From Colidextribacter sp. OB.20 (GTDB lineage: Bacteria > Bacillota > Clostridia > Oscillospirales > Oscillospiraceae), in contig NZ_QWKG01000021.1 in NCBI RefSeq assembly GCF_009911595.1, positions 1 through 64,000 of the forward strand: a stretch of 64,000 nucleotides of DNA, in the 5' to 3' direction. This document shows, in pieces, positions 48,193-55,641 of the stretch; within the stretch, counting starts at the first letter, position 1, and each line of letters opens with the position of its first letter. Made by a program: the position numbers and the translations under genes. The notes beneath the pieces are model-generated. The model made no database searches, was not told where the DNA came from, and saw only the letters and a list, made by a program, of their open reading frames with translations.

Positions 48193-49239
48193 CTACTCCT
48201 CAAATAATAAAATATCCCGGGGCTCGATGGACACTGTGATCCGCTCCCGGGCCGGGAGGGCCCGCCAGGCCATCTTGTCCAGCTCCATCCGCAGAGGCGG
48301 TGCGCCGGGGACGGCCCCCTCCGGCCGGAGAATCACAACGGTGTTGAACACGTCCTCCACCACCCGCGTCACCTGACAGGGAAAAGCGTTTTGCTCACCG
48401 GGCTCCGCTATATGGACAAAGTGGGCCCGCACCCCCATGCGGATGATCCCCTCTGGGACGGGCCGGGCCCAGTCCAGGGTCAGGTTCCATTCCGGGAGAA
48501 AAATACGCTCCCCCTGAGGGACGGCACCGGCAAAGTTTTTACAGCCGGACAGCCGGGCGGCGGACTCGGTTCCGGGGTTGTGGAACAGCTGGGACAGGTC
48601 CTGGACCGGACAGGACTGTCCCCGGTCGATGACGCACACCCGCTGGCAGCTGCGGAACACCTCCCCCCGGTCGTGGGACACCCAGAGGACAGTGCCGGAG
48701 AACTGGTCCAGCGTCTCCATCAGCTCCAGCTCCAGCTGGTATTTGAGATAGCTGTCCAGGGCGGAGAAGGGCTCGTCCAGCAGGAGGGTCCGGGGCTCGG
48801 AGGCCAGGATGCGGGCCAGGGCCGCCCGCTGCTGCTGTCCTCCGGACAGCTGGCCCGGCTTTTGACGGGAGACCCCCTCCAGCCGGAAGCGGCGGACCAG
48901 GCGGGAGACCGTCTCCTCCCGGGCAGAGCGGTCCCGGACGGCGGCGGCGATGTTTTGCGCCACCGTCATATTGGGAAACAGGGCGTACTGTTGGAACAGG
49001 TAGCCCACCTTCCGGCGCTGGGGGGGCAGGTCGATTTTGGCAGCGCTGTCAAAGAGGGTGACGCCGTCCAGGACGACCCTTCCCTCGTCCGGGGTGAGAA
49101 TCCCGGCCACACACCGCAGAGTAACCGACTTCCCGCACCCGGAGGCCCCCAGCAGGGCCAGCCGTTCGTCTCCGGCCTCAAAGCGGACCTGGAGGCAAAA
49201 GCTGCCCAGCTGCTTTTGAATATCAACTGACAGGGCCAC
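48193..49239 (-). CDS. modC: Molybdate ABC transporter ATPase ModC, 348 aa
   Basis: I chose GTG 49239, which has GAGGAGGTGAAGGGC directly upstream; the open frame extends further but into the modB coding region. Walker A 'GASGCGKS', Q-loop 'LFQQYALFPNMTV', signature 'LSGGQQQR' and Walker B 'LLLDEPFSALD' are present. A C-terminal domain with 'MGVRAHFVHIAEPGEQNAFPCQVTRVV' matches a TOBE-type molybdate-binding region. It powers molybdate uptake with ModAB. Confidence 0.95.
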   Translation of the reverse strand: MALSVDIQKQLGSFCLQVRFEAGDERLALLGASGCGKSVTLRCVAGILTPDEGRVVLDGVTLFDSAAKIDLPPQRRKVGYLFQQYALFPNMTVAQNIAAAVRDRSAREETVSRLVRRFRLEGVSRQKPGQLSGGQQQRAALARILASEPRTLLLDEPFSALDSYLKYQLELELMETLDQFSGTVLWVSHDRGEVFRSCQRVCVIDRGQSCPVQDLSQLFHNPGTESAARLSGCKNFAGAVPQGERIFLPEWNLTLDWARPVPEGIIRMGVRAHFVHIAEPGEQNAFPCQVTRVVEDVFNTVVILRPEGAVPGAPPLRMELDKMAWRALPARERITVSIEPRDILLFEE

Positions 49240-49244
49240 GCCCT

Positions 49245-49910
49245 TCACCTCCTCTCTCTCTGCCGGCTCTCCAGCAGGTTGATGGCCAGCAGAAAGGCGG
49301 CGGAGAGGGCGATATTCACCAGCACCCACCCCAGGGCCCCGGCGTCGTCGCCGGTGCGCCACAGCTGATAGACGGTGGTGGAGATGGTGGCGGTGCGGCC
49401 CGGAGTGTAGCCCGCCACCATGGAGGTGGCGCCGTACTCCCCCAGAGCCCGGGCGAAGGCCAGCACCATCCCCGCCAAAATCCCCTGCTTGCAGCAGGGC
49501 ATCTGCACCCGCCAAAACACCCAGCTGTTGGACCGGCCCAGGGTACGGCCGGCGTCGGCCAGATTTTTGTCGAAGCTCTCAAAGGCCCCCCGGGCGGTGC
49601 GGTACATCAGGGGAAAGGACACCACCACCGTGGCGAAGATGGCTGACTGCCAGGTCATCACCAGCCGCAGGCCGAACACACTCTGAACCCAGGCGCCCAG
49701 GGGGCGCTTGGGCCCCAGCAGAAGGAGAAGCAGCCAGCCCACCACCGTGGGAGGCAGGACCAGGGGCAGGGTAAGCGCCACGTCCAGAACCCCCTTCACC
49801 GTCCGAGGCAGTTTGGCAATCCAGTGGGCGGCAGCAATGCCCAGGAAAAACACAATCCCCGTGGAAATGGCCGCTATGCGCAGGGAATTCAGCAGCGGAT
49901 ACCAGTCCAT
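49245..49910 (-). CDS. modB: Molybdate ABC transporter permease ModB, 221 aa
   Basis: Five membrane helices and the EAA loop 'DAGRTLGRSNSWVFWRVQMP' before 'ALGEYGATSMVAGYTPGRT', the ModB signature. ATG 49910 follows AAAGGAGGG. Lies between modA and modC with short gaps. Confidence 0.97.
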   Translation of the reverse strand: MDWYPLLNSLRIAAISTGIVFFLGIAAAHWIAKLPRTVKGVLDVALTLPLVLPPTVVGWLLLLLLGPKRPLGAWVQSVFGLRLVMTWQSAIFATVVVSFPLMYRTARGAFESFDKNLADAGRTLGRSNSWVFWRVQMPCCKQGILAGMVLAFARALGEYGATSMVAGYTPGRTATISTTVYQLWRTGDDAGALGWVLVNIALSAAFLLAINLLESRQRERR

Positions 49911-49936
49911 AGACGCCCTCCTTTCCGGCTATTATA

Positions 49937-50719
49937 TCACTGGATGGGAGAAAAACCAACCCCCTCAAAAATTTGAGCGCAGGCGTCGGTCTGGAGGTAG
50001 TCCAGAAAGGCCTGAGCCTCGTCGGTGTGCTGGCTGCTGCCCAGGACGGCAGCTGGGTAGATGACCTGACCGCACATCTCTACAGTGGCGCTGTCCACCA
50101 CCGTCAGGCCGGCGGAGACGGCATCGGTGCCATAGATAATGCCGCAGTCCACCACAGCCTCAGACACCTGGGTGGTGACCTCCTTCACGTTGGAGCCGTA
50201 GGTGAGGACCCCGGCGGAGGCCAGCGCCTCTTCGTCCAGCCTATAGAAGGCGAAAATCTTCTGGGTGTACTGACCCACCGGCACGTCGCTGTTGCCCACG
50301 GCCAGCAGCACATCCCCGGATTTCAGAAGCTCCGCCAGCTGGCCGAAGCCCTCAATGCCTTTTGGATTGCCCTGGGGGACGGCCAGAGTCACCTTGTTCT
50401 CCAGCAGGTCAATTCGGGTATCCGCCAGCAGGGAGCCGGACTCCTCCAGGGCGTTCATCTGCTTCTGTGCGGCGGAGAGGAACAGGTCGCAGTCCGCCCC
50501 CTCCTGAATCTGGGTAAGCAGGGTGCCTGAGGAGTCGTAGGTGGGAATGACGGTCACATTGGGGGCCTCTGTCTTGTAGGCTTCGATGATCTGATCCATG
50601 GTCTCGGTCATGGAGGCGGCAGCAAAGACGTGGAGCTCCACCGTCTCCGGCCTGGAGGCGCAGGCGGCCAGGGTCAGGGCCATCGCCGCGGCCAAGACAA
50701 GGGACATCAGTTTTTTCAT
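49937..50719 (-). CDS. modA: Molybdate-binding lipoprotein ModA, 260 aa
   Basis: ATG 50719 (MKKLMSLVLAAAMALTLAAC) gives a lipoprotein signal with Cys20; the earlier ATG overlaps the AGGAAG site. The periplasmic-binding fold carries 'HVFAAASMTETMDQI', 'IPTYDSSGTLLTQIQEGADCDLFLSA' and 'DCGIIYGTDA', the oxyanion-binding residues of ModA. First gene of modABC; an AT-rich palindrome lies upstream. Confidence 0.97.
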   Translation of the reverse strand: MKKLMSLVLAAAMALTLAACASRPETVELHVFAAASMTETMDQIIEAYKTEAPNVTVIPTYDSSGTLLTQIQEGADCDLFLSAAQKQMNALEESGSLLADTRIDLLENKVTLAVPQGNPKGIEGFGQLAELLKSGDVLLAVGNSDVPVGQYTQKIFAFYRLDEEALASAGVLTYGSNVKEVTTQVSEAVVDCGIIYGTDAVSAGLTVVDSATVEMCGQVIYPAAVLGSSQHTDEAQAFLDYLQTDACAQIFEGVGFSPIQ

Positions 50720-50749
50720 ATCGCTTTCTTCCTTTTTTTTCATTATTCG

Positions 50750-50790
50750 TATATAAGAATAGCGATTCGATATTCTTATATCAGAATAAC
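50750..50790. promoter_or_regulatory. AT-rich palindrome upstream of modABC, candidate molybdenum-responsive operator
   Basis: TATAAGAATA (50752-50761) and TATTCTTATA (50771-50780) form a perfect 10-bp inverted repeat, and TATATAAGAATA recurs as TATATCAGAATA to the right. It stands out in a GC-rich region. TATAT-type half sites recall ModE operators, and a ModE/LysR-like HTH is encoded at 54703-55641. Confidence 0.6.
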
Positions 50791-50832
50791 GTTTTTATAA
50801 AATAGCTGGAGGTCCAGCTATTTTTACCAGTC

Positions 50833-51852
50833 TTACTTCCCGAAGGGGCAGACGGGATACCGGCAGGGCTTGCAGCCCAGGCACAGGCCGCCCTCCCCCA
50901 TGGAGGCCAGGTCCGCCCGGGTGACGGGGACATCCGCCACGATTTTGGGCAGCACCAGGTCAAAGACGGTGGCTCCGGCGTACATGACGCAGCCGGGCAG
51001 ACCCATAACGGGGGTGCTGTCGTCAAAATAGCCCAGCAGGAACATGGCCCCGGGCAGGACGGGGGCGCCGTAGGAGACGATGTCCGCGCCGGTGGCCCTG
51101 ATGCCGCCGGGGGTGCTGTCATCCGGGTCCACGCTCATGCCGCCGGTGCAGAGAATGATGTCCACCCCGCTGGCCCTGGCCTCCCTGACAGCGTTGGCCA
51201 CCGCCTCCACCCCGTCGCCGGACTGGACCACAGAGCGGGTCTCCACCCCGTAGGACGCCAGCTTGTCCATCACCACGGGGGAGAAGGTGTCCTGAATCAG
51301 GCCTTTTTTCACCTCGTTTCCGGTGACAATGACGGCGGCGGTCTTTCGCTTCCAGGGGCGGAGGGACAGGAGAGGCTCGCTCCCCGCCGCCTCCTCGGTC
51401 CTTCGCAGGACCTCCTCCGGGATAATCAGGGGAATCACCCGGGTGCCCGCCAGCTTGTCCCCCTTGTGGACCGCCGTGTTCCCGTGGCGGGTAGCAATCA
51501 TCACATCCCCCACCGAGTTGACGGCGGCAAGCCGCCGGCTGTCCACCAGAAACAGGCCGTCGCAGCCGGCGAAAACCTCGATCTTGCCCTCCTTGGGGGC
51601 GGAGAGGGTCATGTGCTCATTGCGGCACAGGGCGGCCAGCCGGGCGGCCCCCTCGTCCTCGTGGAGCATACCGGGAGTCATCTCCCAGACGTACAAGTGC
51701 TCCTTTCCCATGGACAGCAGCACGGGGACGTCCTCCTCCGTCACCACATGGCCCTTCCGGAACCGGGCGTCCTTGAACTGGTCCTTGATGATCTGGGTCA
51801 TGTCGTGGCAGAGGACGTGTCCCACGGCGTCCTGAGTTTGAATCAGCTTCAT
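50833..51852 (-). CDS. Molybdopterin-binding MoeA/MoaB-like protein with C-terminal Cys motif, 339 aa
   Basis: The N-terminal half ('QTQDAVGHVLCHDMTQI', 'FRKGHVVTEEDVPVLLSMGK') resembles MoeA domain I/II and the second half has the molybdopterin-binding fold ('VIVTGNEVKKGLIQD', 'ILCTGGMSVDPDDSTPGGIRATGA'). The C-terminal end 'CLGCKPCRYPVCPFGK' holds four cysteines that could bind a metal or Fe-S cluster, which MoeA does not have. Shorter than MoeA (about 400). ATG overlaps the MOSC stop (ATGA). Probably inserts molybdenum into, or carries, the cofactor of the clustered hydroxylase. Confidence 0.85.
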   Translation of the reverse strand: MKLIQTQDAVGHVLCHDMTQIIKDQFKDARFRKGHVVTEEDVPVLLSMGKEHLYVWEMTPGMLHEDEGAARLAALCRNEHMTLSAPKEGKIEVFAGCDGLFLVDSRRLAAVNSVGDVMIATRHGNTAVHKGDKLAGTRVIPLIIPEEVLRRTEEAAGSEPLLSLRPWKRKTAAVIVTGNEVKKGLIQDTFSPVVMDKLASYGVETRSVVQSGDGVEAVANAVREARASGVDIILCTGGMSVDPDDSTPGGIRATGADIVSYGAPVLPGAMFLLGYFDDSTPVMGLPGCVMYAGATVFDLVLPKIVADVPVTRADLASMGEGGLCLGCKPCRYPVCPFGK

Positions 51853-52283
51853 GCCAGCACCTCGATTTCGTCTCTGGCCCGGACCGTGCCCTCCTTCACC
51901 ACCACGGCGAAGATGCCCTCAGTGGGCATGACACATTTGCCCACCGCCCTCTTGATGGCGCAGTCGCTGTGGCACTCCTTGCCAATCTGGGTGACCTCCA
52001 CCTCGGTCTCCCCGACGCGCAGATGGGTCCCCACCGAAAGGCTTTTCAGGTCGATGCCCCTGGTGTTGATGTTCTCCGCAAACACTCCGCTGTCCAGGGG
52101 GATGGGACAGTTAGCCCGCATGGTGTCCACACTCTCCTCAGCCAGCAGGCTGATCTGCCGGTGCCAGTCCCCGGCGTGGGCGTCCCCCACGATGCCGTGG
52201 CGGAGTTTTAACCGAATCTCTGGGACAGGGTGCTTCTGCTCCCCTTTTTTCTCGCTGATGTTGACGGAAATAACGCTTGCCAT
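51849..52283 (-). CDS. MOSC-domain protein, 144 aa
   Basis: A stand-alone MOSC domain: 'GIVGDAHAGDWHRQISLLAEES' near the start, 'FAENINTRGIDLKSLSVG' and the conserved Cys in 'TQIGKECHSDCAI'. MOSC proteins bind molybdenum cofactor and pass sulfur to it. Stand-alone forms cluster with molybdenum hydroxylases. It lies between moaC and the MoeA-like gene. Confidence 0.9.
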   Translation of the reverse strand: MASVISVNISEKKGEQKHPVPEIRLKLRHGIVGDAHAGDWHRQISLLAEESVDTMRANCPIPLDSGVFAENINTRGIDLKSLSVGTHLRVGETEVEVTQIGKECHSDCAIKRAVGKCVMPTEGIFAVVVKEGTVRARDEIEVLA

Positions 52284-52289
52284 AGGGAT

Positions 52290-52769
52290 TCACTCCTTGA
52301 TTTGATAGTCCCCGCTCTTGCCGCCCGATTTGGACAGCAGGCGGATGTGTTCGATGCGCATGTCCTTCTGGACCGCCTTACACATGTCGTAGACGGTCAG
52401 CGCCGCCGCCGACACGGCGGTGAGGGCCTCCATCTCCACCCCGGTGACTCCGGTGCAGGTGACCGTGGCGGTAATCTCCACCCGGAAGGGGTCCTCCAGC
52501 AGGGTGAAGGCGATGTCGATGCCCGTGAGGGGCAGGGGGTGGCACATGGGAATCAGCTCCCAGGTGTGCTTGGCGGCCTGGATGCCCGCCACCTGGGCCA
52601 CCGCCAGCACGTCCCCCTTTTTGATGGTCCCCGCCTGGATGTGGGAGAAGGTCTCCTGGTTTACATAAATCCCCCCCCGGGCTGTGGCGGTGCGGTGGGT
52701 GACGGCCTTGTCCTTCACGTCCACCATCCGGGCCCGGCCCTGTCCATTGAAGTGAGTCAGCTCTGCCAT
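52290..52769 (-). CDS. moaC: Cyclic pyranopterin monophosphate synthase MoaC, 159 aa
   Basis: '[16 protein letters not shown]', '[19 protein letters not shown]', '[27 protein letters not shown]' and '[10 protein letters not shown]' match MoaC along its length, including catalytic Lys and His/Asp residues. With MoaA it makes cyclic pyranopterin phosphate from GTP, the first committed step of molybdenum cofactor. Starts three bases after the moaA stop. Confidence 0.98.
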   Translation of the reverse strand: MAELTHFNGQGRARMVDVKDKAVTHRTATARGGIYVNQETFSHIQAGTIKKGDVLAVAQVAGIQAAKHTWELIPMCHPLPLTGIDIAFTLLEDPFRVEITATVTCTGVTGVEMEALTAVSAAALTVYDMCKAVQKDMRIEHIRLLSKSGGKSGDYQIKE

Positions 52770-52772
52770 ATT

Positions 52773-53717
52773 CTAGCCTCCGATCTGGTTCATGCTCCGG
52801 GGGGTGTCGCTGGGGCGCTGGGTGAGGTGGTGCTCCTCCGGCTTTTGCAGAATGCCCCGGCGGATGGCCTCCTCCAGCTCCCGGCCCCGGAGGCCCTTGA
52901 GTGGAATCTCCTCCCGGCTGTGGAGGCAGCTTTTCAGCCTGCCATCCGCTGTGATCCGGATACGGCGGCATTTCGCGCAGAAGGTGTGGCTCAGGGGGGA
53001 GATAAAGCCCACCGTCCCTCTGGCCCCCGGCAGCCGGTAGCGCAGGGCCACCCCCCGGGCCTCCACAGGCTCCAGCTGGGGGAAGCGCTCCAGCACCGCC
53101 TGGCTGGATAGAAAACAGCTCCGGTCCCATTCCGCGCAGGGACCCATGGGCATCAGCTCGATGAACCGCACCTCCCAGGGCTTTTCCACCGTCAGGTCCA
53201 GGAAGTCCCCGATCTCATCGTCATTGAAGCCTCCGATGAGGACGGCGTTCACCTTCAGGCCGGTGAATCCGGCCTCCTCGGCGGCGGCAATGCCCTCCAG
53301 CGCCTGCCGGAGCGTCCCGGTGCGGGTCATGGCCGCAAAGCGCTCGGGCCGCAGGGTGTCCAAGCTGATGTTCAGCCGGTCCACCCCCGCCAGGCGGAGG
53401 GGCCCCGCCAGCTCAGGAAGGCGGGAGCCGTTGGTGGTCAGACATAGCTCCTGAATCTCCGGGATGGCGGCAATTCCCCGGCAGATATCCAGAATCCCCC
53501 GGCGGACCAGGGGCTCCCCGCCGGTGAGGCGGACCTTGGTCACCCCGCACCTGGCCGCCGCCCGGACCGCCTCCACGCACTCCTCCACCGAGAGGACATC
53601 CCTGTGGCTGAGCTTGCACACCCCCTCCTCCGGCATACAGTACCGGCAGCGGTAGTTGCACAAATCGGTCACCGACAGGCGCAGGTAATCCACCGCCCGG
53701 CCGTATTGATCCTTCAT
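52773..53717 (-). CDS. moaA: GTP 3',8-cyclase MoaA, 314 aa
   Basis: N-terminal radical SAM motif in 'LSVTDLCNYRCRYCMPEEG' (CxxxCxxC), 'LTGGEPLVRRG' and 'SLDTLRPERFAAMTRTG'; a second cluster near the C-terminus is made by cysteines in 'CAKCRRIRITADGRLKSC'. The chain ends in Gly-Gly, which is required for activity in known MoaA. It makes the 3',8-cyclo intermediate from GTP. A GGGGCGGC/GCCGCCCC hairpin lies in its leader (53739-53760). Confidence 0.98.
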   Translation of the reverse strand: MKDQYGRAVDYLRLSVTDLCNYRCRYCMPEEGVCKLSHRDVLSVEECVEAVRAAARCGVTKVRLTGGEPLVRRGILDICRGIAAIPEIQELCLTTNGSRLPELAGPLRLAGVDRLNISLDTLRPERFAAMTRTGTLRQALEGIAAAEEAGFTGLKVNAVLIGGFNDDEIGDFLDLTVEKPWEVRFIELMPMGPCAEWDRSCFLSSQAVLERFPQLEPVEARGVALRYRLPGARGTVGFISPLSHTFCAKCRRIRITADGRLKSCLHSREEIPLKGLRGRELEEAIRRGILQKPEEHHLTQRPSDTPRSMNQIGG

Positions 53718-53793
53718 ACCCCATTCCTTCCTTTCGGCGGGGCGGCACAGAGGCCGCCCCCTGCGTCTCTCCAGGGCGGCGAGGACACCGACC

Positions 53794-54624
53794 CTACATT
53801 TTCTCCGACCGGAGCATGATGAGCTGAGCCGTAATGCTCACCGCGATCTCCGCGGGGGTCTCTGCCTTGATGTCCAGACCGATGGGTGTGGTAATCCGGG
53901 CCAAGTCGGCGTCGGTATAGCCCATCTCCTTCAGTCTGGCGAACACCGCCGCCGTCTTTTTCCGGCTGCCGATGACCCCGATGTACTTGGCTTGGGTTTT
54001 CAAGGCCTGGGCCTGGACGGTTAGGTCGTCCTTGTGCCCCCGGGTCATCACAGCGACGTAGTCCTCCGCCGTGATGTCCCCATAGGCGGCGGGGTCGTCG
54101 TTCCGGATGAGGCGGGTCTCCTCCACACCGGAGAAGAGCTCAGGCCGGCAGAAATCCTCCCGGTCCTCCAGCACCACGCACCGGAAGCCCACCGCCGCCA
54201 GGGCGGGAACCAGAGCCTGGGCCACATGGCCGCCGCCGAAGATAAACACCCGCCCCGGAGGAATCAGCCGGGCCCGCTCCTGACGCACCCACTCCAGAGC
54301 CGCCGGGTCGCCCCCGGCCAAGTAGCGGAAGTGGACCCGGACGTCTCCGCCGCAGATCATCCCCAGGTCCTGGACCTCGTTGGGGTGCAGCAGAAAGGTC
54401 TCCTCCCGGGAGCCGCCGGACTCCAGCACCTCCTGGGCCACCTGCTCGCTGCGGAACTCCACCGCGCCGCCGCCGATGGTCCCGGCAATCCGGCCCTGGG
54501 CGGTCACCAGCATCGTGGCCCCCTTCCCCCGGGGGGTGGAACCGCTGCTGGCCTCCACCGTCACCAGGACGGCATTTTGGTTTTCCCGCAGGGTCTGTTC
54601 CAGCTGCTGAAATAACTGACGCAT
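53794..54624 (-). CDS. XdhC/CoxI-family Mo-hydroxylase maturation protein, 276 aa
   Basis: The N-terminal XdhC_CoxI domain ('VLVTVEASSGSTPRGKGATMLV', 'GTIGGGAVE') and the C-terminal Rossmann-like XdhC_C domain ('VFIFGGGHVAQALVPALAAVGF', 'IGVIGSRKKTAAVFARLKEMG') are intact. Such proteins bind the cofactor, help its sulfuration and insert it into xanthine dehydrogenase-type enzymes. The neighbour encodes a MocA-like NTP transferase, the usual partner. Confidence 0.93.
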   Translation of the reverse strand: MRQLFQQLEQTLRENQNAVLVTVEASSGSTPRGKGATMLVTAQGRIAGTIGGGAVEFRSEQVAQEVLESGGSREETFLLHPNEVQDLGMICGGDVRVHFRYLAGGDPAALEWVRQERARLIPPGRVFIFGGGHVAQALVPALAAVGFRCVVLEDREDFCRPELFSGVEETRLIRNDDPAAYGDITAEDYVAVMTRGHKDDLTVQAQALKTQAKYIGVIGSRKKTAAVFARLKEMGYTDADLARITTPIGLDIKAETPAEIAVSITAQLIMLRSEKM

Positions 54625-54684
54625 AGATGCCTCTCCTTTTCAATTTTGTCTCGATACAGAGCGATTTCCTGTTCCTTGGGTACC

Positions 54685-54705
54685 GGGGTGCGCTGTGCGC
54701 CCCTA
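54685..54705. repeat. Palindromic repeat, family A, copy 3 (half element)
   Basis: GGGGTGCGC-TGT-GCGCCCCTAC, related to the right half of the copy at 14075-14150. Its TAG (minus strand) is the stop codon of the NTP transferase gene. Confidence 0.65.
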
Positions 54706-55641
54706 CTGCATATTGCCAAAGTATTTCTGAAACGCCTCCTGGCTGTAGGCCAGGATATCCGCCTGGAGCTCCCGGTAGGCGGACAGCAGCCCAGAGCCCT
54801 GCCGGGTCAGGCTGGAGCCCCCGCCGTTACTCCCCCCCTGGCTGCGGATGAGCACCGGCCAGCCCAGCTGGCGCTCCATCTCGTTAATCATAGTCCAGCC
54901 CTTGGAGTAGGACATGTGCATGCACTGGCAGGCGCTGAGCATGGAGCCGGTGGTCTGAATCAGCTCCAAAAACTGGGCGCTGCGCAGGCCGAAAAAGGAG
55001 GTCTCCGCCCGGAGACAGACCTGCGTCTCCAGCTGCAGCGGCTGGGGCCGGTCGGTCTGCCGGCGGCGGTATTTCAGCAGGGCGGCGTACTCGTCCCGGG
55101 TGTCGCTGTCCAGGGCGGTGCCCTGGTCCTCCACGGTCACGTCGGTGATCGGGACGCCCAGTGCCTCAATGGCTCCCTTCAGCCCGCCGCTGCCGCTGTA
55201 GCTCCTCAGCCCCTGGAAAATCTTCTGAGACAGCACCACAGGGTGGCCGGGGGTCCCCTGAAACAGGGGGCGGACAAAGTCCCCCTCCGCCGCCAGCAGG
55301 GCCTCCACCGTCGACTGCTCCACCAGCGGGATGTCCGCCGGGGACACCAGCACCCGCCGGGCCCCCTCCAGCTGTTCCAGCCCCAGCAGCAGGGAGTCCA
55401 GCATTTGAGTCTCATAGTACCGCTCATTGTGGACAAAGCGCAGGCCCAGGTCCTTTAAATGCCCCTCCAGGGTCCCCCCCTGGTAGCCGGTCACCACCAC
55501 CACGGGGTCCGCCCCCGCCCCGCACATCATCTCCGCCACCCGGCGGATCATTGTCTTACCGTCCACCGGGAGCATGGGCTTGAAGGCCCCCATCCGGGAG
55601 GACACCCCGGCGGCCAAAATCAGCCCTGCCAGCTCTGACAT
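54703..55641 (-). CDS. MocA-like NTP transferase fused to a ModE/LysR-type helix-turn-helix, 312 aa
   Basis: Residues 1-195 are a nucleotidyltransferase of the MocA (molybdenum cofactor cytidylyltransferase) type: 'LILAAGVSSRMGAFKPML' at 7-24, 'VSPADIPLVEQSTVEALL', 'GTPGHPVVLSQ'. Residues ~205-312 are a separate winged-helix domain ('GLRSAQFLELIQTTGSMLSACQCMHMSYSKGWTMI') like the N-terminus of ModE and LysR-family proteins. I recall this family as 'DVU_1551 family NTP transferase'. The enzyme would add CMP to molybdopterin, and the HTH may couple this to gene control. Overlaps the phosphatase gene by 22 bases. Confidence 0.85.
   Translation of the reverse strand: MSELAGLILAAGVSSRMGAFKPMLPVDGKTMIRRVAEMMCGAGADPVVVVTGYQGGTLEGHLKDLGLRFVHNERYYETQMLDSLLLGLEQLEGARRVLVSPADIPLVEQSTVEALLAAEGDFVRPLFQGTPGHPVVLSQKIFQGLRSYSGSGGLKGAIEALGVPITDVTVEDQGTALDSDTRDEYAALLKYRRRQTDRPQPLQLETQVCLRAETSFFGLRSAQFLELIQTTGSMLSACQCMHMSYSKGWTMINEMERQLGWPVLIRSQGGSNGGGSSLTRQGSGLLSAYRELQADILAYSQEAFQKYFGNMQ

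Noticed and set aside
49240-49515. N-terminal extension of modC into modB
   Set aside because: The extension is an alternative frame of modB; the GTG at 49239 with GAGGAGG upstream gives a normal ModC.
53739-53760. Hairpin before moaA considered as a molybdenum cofactor riboswitch or terminator
   Set aside because: It is a single simple stem without the Moco riboswitch architecture and without a T-run; only a local hairpin can be claimed.
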